Source of the DNA: Membranipora membranacea
Lineage: Eukaryota > Bryozoa > Gymnolaemata > Cheilostomatida > Membraniporidae
Direction of reading: 5' to 3'
DNA: 64,000 nucleotides
Assembly (NCBI GenBank): GCA_914767715.1
Contig: OU612072.1
Span: 12,958,001 to 13,022,000 of the forward strand
A program made the translations under genes and the position numbers. Shown here piece after piece: positions 58,706 through 64,000 of the stretch. Positions within the stretch are counted from its first letter, which is position 1. Each line of letters starts with the position of its first letter. The notes beneath the pieces were generated by a model. It was not told the DNA's origin. It saw only the letters and a list, made by a program, of their open reading frames with translations, and made no database searches.

Positions 58706-59330
58706 ATGGCCAAGAGTACCAGTTATTTGGCTGTTTTGTTATGTTGTGCACAATTCAAGAGAACTAATGCGCAGTGCCCAAGTATTTCAGCATGTCCTCT
58801 ATGTGGTCATGCAATTCATTAAATAATTTGAAACTTTAGTAAGGCTGGTCTGGTTGACGTTAATTCATATGTTGTAATCACCTGAACATTATGTTGAAAT
58901 TGTCAGCTGCTGCACACAGCATACATAATTGTTGACAAAATCTTACAATAGAATAAAAGAACCCTAAATTTGACTAGAATCGATGATCCAACCAAAAAAG
59001 AGAAGAGCCTGAGCAATTTGTTGTGAACACAGGCCAATTTGCTTCTCAAAATAATATATGAATTTTGAGTGCAAACTGATTCTTAGTCACCTAACTATCT
59101 TCAGTTTACTGAAGTCAATGACTCATTGCTGGGTTAGAACGTAAGCGTCCTAAATGATAATTTCTTAAGCTGAGATAATTTCAATTCAATTCAATGAGAT
59201 TTAATTAACATTTATAAATGTGAGACAATATAAGGTAAATTTTTCAATTTCATTTGCATTCTAGGGCAATAACAGATGCTTGCTCGTGGACTACAAGACA
59301 TTGTGGTTGTCCCCTCTCTTGTCAAGGGTG
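58706..59330 (+). CDS. Candidate cysteine-rich secreted peptide, partial model
   Basis: ATG at 58706 opens a hydrophobic leader (MAKSTSYLAVLLCCAQF) then QCPSISACPLC. A possible donor at 58806 (gtcatg, weak) and acceptor at 59273-59274 would join in phase 1 to a second segment reading DACSWTTRHCGCPLSCQGC followed by TTRW, with a possible donor after 59329. The joined peptide would have cysteines spaced C-x5-C-x2-C-x2-C-x6-C-x-C-x3-C-x2-C. Without splicing the first segment stops after 38 residues. The end of the gene is not found. The call rests on the leader, the cysteine density in both segments and the phase match; the weak donor is the main doubt. Confidence 0.3.
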
Positions 59331-59493
59331 CACAACTCGATGGTATATTTCATTTCTTAAATTACCTTCAAAAATACTAGAGTTTTCCTACAATCTCTTA
59401 CAACTATACTTGATTGAGAATTTATCACAAGGGCAAGCATTTTCTTATTTACTGACAAATTGTACACATTACCCTGGTAACATCCACTATTAG

Positions 59494-60337
59494 TGAATCC
59501 GGAATACGTTTGTCATTGAATAAGAACAATGGCCATGGATGATGATTACATTCAACAATGCAATGTCAAGATTGAGTATATTTTCCATTGAAATGAGAAT
59601 TTCTGCTTTTCAACTTTACATAACTGTTGATTATAGTCTCAAAACAAGACAAAACAAACACAACCCGTTGTTTTGTAGCTGATTTTGAATCAACAGATAA
59701 AATATATAAAAGCAGTGCAATATTGTGAATGGTACCTGAGTAAGTTGGGGGAGTTTATTAGACACACCCACGCGCAAAACTAAAGTTTTACCACTTTCCC
59801 AGGCTAATGTTTATCCTAGACCCTGTATATATGTTACGTTAATTGTGTATTACACCAATACATACACACAACATACTGCTTCATGTATCATTTTCATATC
59901 AGTTAACACTAAATAGACATATGGTTGAATTCCCACCACGATTATCATCAGTTTACCTCCGGTAACATAACTTTGATGAATACACTAGGATATTTTTAAG
60001 TCGTTGATACAGTCACGAACCCTGGTCATTATGGATTCTTGTTTGATGTTCGTAAGCACGCTGTAAGTACAATGATACTCTAGTGTGTACTCAGGGTTAA
60101 CAGTAAAATAGATCCTCACATGGAAAGGGTACTGCTTTGGCTACGCTCTTAAGGGATAGATGAGAATCAAACTCAAAATATTATGTATGAAAAGCTAAGG
60201 AGTAAACTCTCATGGAACAATACGACAATATCACTATTTATATCTGCTTTTGACCAACAGTAGCTTTGCCTCTGCTTGCTTGTCCCAAAAACCTCTCATG
60301 ACTTGCAAACAGAGTGGTTTTGGGTAAAGGCAGCTGA
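59494..60337. other. Intergenic upstream of the SINE and the NHL gene
   Basis: The stretch should contain the missing first exon(s) of the NHL gene, but no segment with a donor in the required phase (phase 1) was convincing. A short ATG frame at 60030 (MDSCLMFVSTL) ends at a gtaagt donor in phase 2 and does not fit. Confidence 0.4.
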
Positions 60338-60590
60338 GGGCAGGCAGGGTAGTGTAGTGGTTAGGATTCGAGCTTCTCAATCTGAGAGTTGCAGGTTTAA
60401 ATCCCAGTCACTATCCGTGCTGCTAAAGGAGGTGAGCTCTCCGGACAATAGCCTAGCTTGCCCAACCTGACCTTGTACGAGGGTGCGCTTATTAGATGAG
60501 TTGATCTTAATCAATTAATGTAAGCATATTCTGAGTGGCCCCAGAAGGGGCACTGAATTGCAATAAAGTGTATATTATTATCACATAAGC
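60338..60590 (+). mobile_element. tRNA-derived SINE
   Basis: The tRNA-like head reads gggtagtgtagtggttagga and then gcaggtttaaatcccagtc (A- and B-box like), followed by a body and the tail gcaataaagtgtatattatt, as is usual for SINEs that borrow a LINE tail. Its head differs from the element at 10085, so it is another family. Confidence 0.65.
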
Positions 60591-60998
60591 GGAACCTAGG
60601 GGTCAGAGAAAGCTAAAGGTCAGGGGAAATATATACAAACGGAACCTAGGGATCAGTAATGTGGCAATCAAAAGAAGCAAGACGTCAAGGGAAGCTGAGA
60701 GTCATTGAAATCTAGGGGTTGGAGGTAGTTATGGATCAGGGGAAGTTAGGAAAGCTGGGTGAAGGCGAGGAATAAAGACGATGCTGGACTCATGATCGTG
60801 AGGTGCTTGTTGAAACTCTTACCAAGACCCTATCACTCCCACTGTACTTAGTCTAGACCAAATTCACAATACACAATTTGCTGGTTCAGGTTACCCCCCC
60901 TCCCCCTGCTCAGCTCTGACCTGTCTATTTATCATAAACCTCCTTGGATAGTGAATATTTTACTTAATTTAATAGCGTCCTGATAATAAGCCATTCAG

Positions 60999-63702
60999 TA
61001 GCCAGTGAGTCAGGTCATGTGAGGACACTGACTAAGACCTCTCGCTACGTACTGCACATGGAGATCGACATTAATGATGCTACACAGCTGATATTCAGTG
61101 ATAAATCAGCGATAAGAAGGATACCTCTACCAGAGTCAGGCTCTCCGATAACAGAGTTTATAAATGACACTGTTTTAGTTGGACATGATAGGTATACTGG
61201 GTGAGTTTATGATAACAATTATTTTTCATCTGTGTTTGATCATCAGAAGTTGACTACTGTTTGGCACTGTGCAGATAACCAATAATGTAGATGGCTAATT
61301 ACTTCTTAAACTTATCTTCTCATTAACCCAAACATTGGGTATCATGATGCAATGCGGAATGATGTATAATATGTTACATTGTAGTATAATGGTATTTGAA
61401 ATGGCCGGTTTCTGTCGGACCACGCTAAAAATCATAGAAGTCTGATGCAAAAAGGAGTTTTTTATCCACTTGAGCATTTGACAAAAAGAGAACCAGCTAT
61501 TACTGGGAAAACGGATATGTAGAGTTAAGGTTCCCAAAAGCTCACATATATCTTGTTTTTTTCTAGGTATGCAGAAGGCGTAGGGACATCAGCAAGGTTT
61601 GAGCAGATAGCAAGTTTTGAACAGGTTAATGTAACTCACATCACTGTTGCTGATCAGTTCAATAAATGTATTAGAATGGTGAGTTGTATTTTGAAGAAGA
61701 ATTAAATTGTCTAAAACAGCCTTGAAAATTTATGCCAGGGCAGGTTAGTTATTGCTCTTTGATCGTTAAATAGATACCTATACTCTCACCCATTCGCTTT
61801 TCCCTCATAAACACACCATCAAGGAAAATAACTCACCGTTTTTTAGATGTGCAAATTTTCTCACCGAGGATGTATGTTTTTTCGAAGAAGTTAATAAATG
61901 CATGATCTGCTCTCATGATGGAAATTAGACTGGATGTTGAAATTTTTGACATATTTCTTAGGTGGGCCAGGATGCAAAGACTGAAACATTTGCAGGAAAC
62001 TGCCAGCACGGAGGATTCAAGTATTCAGGAACTCTTAAGGAGGCCAGATTCATTGGCCCATGGACAATAAAGTCATGTGGAAGCAACTTCTACCTCACTG
62101 ATCACCCTCAGGAAGTTCTGATAAAGTTAGGTAATGTGTGACTTATTATGTCTTTACATGGCTCTCGGGCTGTCAACCTTACTTAACTCTTTAGCGGTTC
62201 TCACGCATCAATTTTTTAGCTATACATACATGTGATGGTGCCTGAAATAGGATTTGTGAATTGTTATATGTCATTCTATTGCAGACCCAATCAATAACAT
62301 TGTAACTCAGGTTGCCTCTGACTCCCGAATGAGCTTTGCCAGAGGTATTTTGTTTCTTGACCAGCAGTGCTCTTCAGCATATGTTACTTTCAATCATGGT
62401 ATTATGAGAATGGACACAGAGAATGGTGATACGGAGCTTCTAACATCCACAATGACAGGTCAGCATCTTCTCAAGTCATAGGCAAACATTCGCCACAGAG
62501 AAATGCAGCATTCCTTTAATCACTCCCTCTATTATTTTGAATGACAAACTAACACATCAAATTGGCTTGGGCACTGCAAACTGTATTTAGAGCAAACCAA
62601 AATAATTTACATGCTTATTCCTCATGATACAGTGTTATCTGGTTCTAGCTGCAGGATTCTCAGATGGCCTCTTAACGGAAAGCAGGATCAAAAATCCAGT
62701 GGAGCTAGTGCAAATTGATAGCGACGCAAAAAGTTTTGTAGTGGTTGACAACGGAAATAACAGGTAATGTTATGATATGCTGACTTGTTTTGGCATATTC
62801 GATAGTTGAGTGTGTCAGGGCGTCTATGTTATCACTTTACCAAATAAAGGTGAGTCTCACCTATAGTGATGTGCCTGCGCCACAAACTCCTCAGTAGCTG
62901 TAATTTTGACCCCAGAAGATGGACACATACACACTATGTGGTTGCTAAGTTTTTTTAAATATGACTTTTCCGGTTGTCCAAACTCAAATGATGAAAATGA
63001 AAGGTGGGATTAACCTCCTAATTAATTCCAGGTCATCTTCAAAATTTTGATACATACTACAGTGTACATGGATAATGGCTTATCAGATTAGCATACCAGT
63101 GAAAAATATCATTTGTCTTTTTAAAATCGTTTATAATACATGTTTGTACCTTTTCCAGGATACGAATAGTCGTTGGTGCTAATGAAGGCAACTATATAGT
63201 CATGTCAATATGTACAGGACAGACAGGCTGGAGAGATGGGCCTTACAATGAGTGTAACCTGTTCATGCCCTGGTCAGTAACTTATAACCATGATACAGAC
63301 ACACTCTTCATTGGGGAATTCAGAGCTATACGATATATAACAGGATTCACTTCTCTGGCTGGTGAGTATTCTTTCTTCTTGGATTGATCTGAAAATAGTT
63401 TTGGGCATATTTCTGTGATATTTTTTGCAAGGCATCTAACCAGTATGATATTGTTTGCCAAATAAAAAGTATATAATAGACTGTTGAGAAAAATCCCTGA
63501 CCAGTTGTCTCAAGGCAAATTTGTGTGAATATTCTGCTTGCAAAAAGTGTTTGAATTGTAGCATCGGTTTTTGTATAACATTGGATCTTTCTATGTTTTT
63601 GCTCAGCTATTGATCCAGATATAAGTTGACCTCGTATCACCTTTTTTTTCCTCAGAGAAGCTGGTAATGGGATTGGGATCAACAAAGGATGTAATCGGTT
63701 AA
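60999..63702 (+). CDS. NHL-repeat beta-propeller protein, 3' part (340 aa seen)
   Basis: Seven exons join in phase: 60999-61200, 61567-61678, 61962-62130, 62285-62458, 62649-62763, 63159-63361, 63656-63702. The first enters in phase 1 and I could not find the exon before it, so the 5' end is open. NHL signatures repeat through the protein: GYAEGVGTSARF...ITVADQFNKCIRM, GTLKEARFIGPW, and the clearest, GFSDGLLTESRIKNPVEL followed by VVVDNGNNRIRIV. NHL propellers bind proteins or ligands. No membrane segment is seen in this part. The last exon adds only EKLVMGLGSTKDVIG and a stop, so the propeller closes close to the C-terminus. A duplicate of that last exon follows at 63935. Confidence 0.8.
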
Positions 63703-64000
63703 GCCAGGATCAGCTGCTTTCCATCTGCTTCATCGTTTTGCCAAGCCAACAGTGATTGCCAAAAAAAAACACATAAAAAATCTATGATTATGTATTTTAC
63801 CAATACAATGTGTTTGCATCTTAAAGGGCTCACATTCATCTGCCTAGCAGCCTCTCTAAATCCTAGATCCACTTAAATACTTCAGTACGTGTTATTTGAA
63901 GCCATTTATCAACGCACAACATATACAGATTATGAAAGAGAAGCTGGTATTGAAATCAACAAAGGATGTAATCGGTTAAAAGAGGATCAGTCGCTTTCAA
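63653..64000 (+). repeat. Duplication of the NHL gene's last exon
   Basis: 63654-63715 (agagaagctggtaatgggat ... aacaaaggatgtaatcggtt) recurs at about 63935-63992 with a few changes. The second copy also has an AG directly before gaagctgg, so it could serve as an alternative acceptor. It runs into the window edge. Confidence 0.8.

Noticed and set aside
60030-60064. Short ATG frame with donor as first exon of the NHL gene
   Set aside because: It would leave in phase 2 (or 0 at an earlier GT), but exon 60999 needs phase 1.
1-64000. CRISPR arrays, bacterial operons, rRNA genes, functional tRNA genes
   Set aside because: None seen. The tRNA-like segments have degraded boxes and SINE-type bodies; the tandem arrays lack the spacer layout of CRISPR.

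Overview
The window is nuclear DNA of an invertebrate animal. It is AT-rich, its genes are split by canonical GT-AG introns, and it carries genes for i-type (invertebrate/destabilase) lysozymes, a multi-domain galectin and an NHL-repeat protein, plus tRNA-derived SINEs and many small inverted-repeat elements. I cannot assign a phylum. Almost every coding call below was made by joining exons by hand and checking that the reading phase carries across each junction.

Layout. (1) 300-30042, plus strand: the 3' two thirds of a TTLL5-type tubulin polyglutamylase gene. The catalytic TTL domain lies upstream of the window. The conserved C-terminal blocks of TTLL5 are here on about 16 exons, and the 3' end offers four acceptors of the same phase, so several alternative C-termini are possible. 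(2) 5729-12955, minus strand: three tandem i-type lysozyme genes, each with three exons, all inside one 11.3 kb intron of the TTLL5 gene. (3) 31872-41599, plus: a ten-exon galectin with three carbohydrate-recognition domains (442 aa). (4) 43.2-43.9 kb: a decayed retroelement RNase H relic. (5) 44567-46680, plus: a three-exon 491-aa protein, probably a propeller-like ectodomain or lumenal domain followed by C-terminal membrane segments. (6) 49040-52382: a 3.3 kb composite repeat island bounded by long inverted repeats. It holds a PHD-finger ORF that is itself broken by a 1.0 kb hAT-like element with a perfect 8-bp target duplication. (7) 53.1-59.4 kb: a small cluster of cysteine-rich secreted-peptide exons (one convincing four-exon 77-aa gene, one relic exon, one candidate) and a 751-bp TTAA-flanked foldback element. 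(8) 60.3 kb: a tRNA-derived SINE. (9) 60999-63702, plus: the 3' part of an NHL-repeat protein gene whose last exon is partly duplicated at the window edge.

Functionally the window mixes a cytoskeletal enzyme gene with probable extracellular or defence genes (lysozymes, galectin, cysteine-rich peptides), but nothing suggests that they act in one pathway. Less familiar features are the small cysteine-rich secreted peptides, the phase-matched alternative tails of TTLL5 and the nested repeat island.
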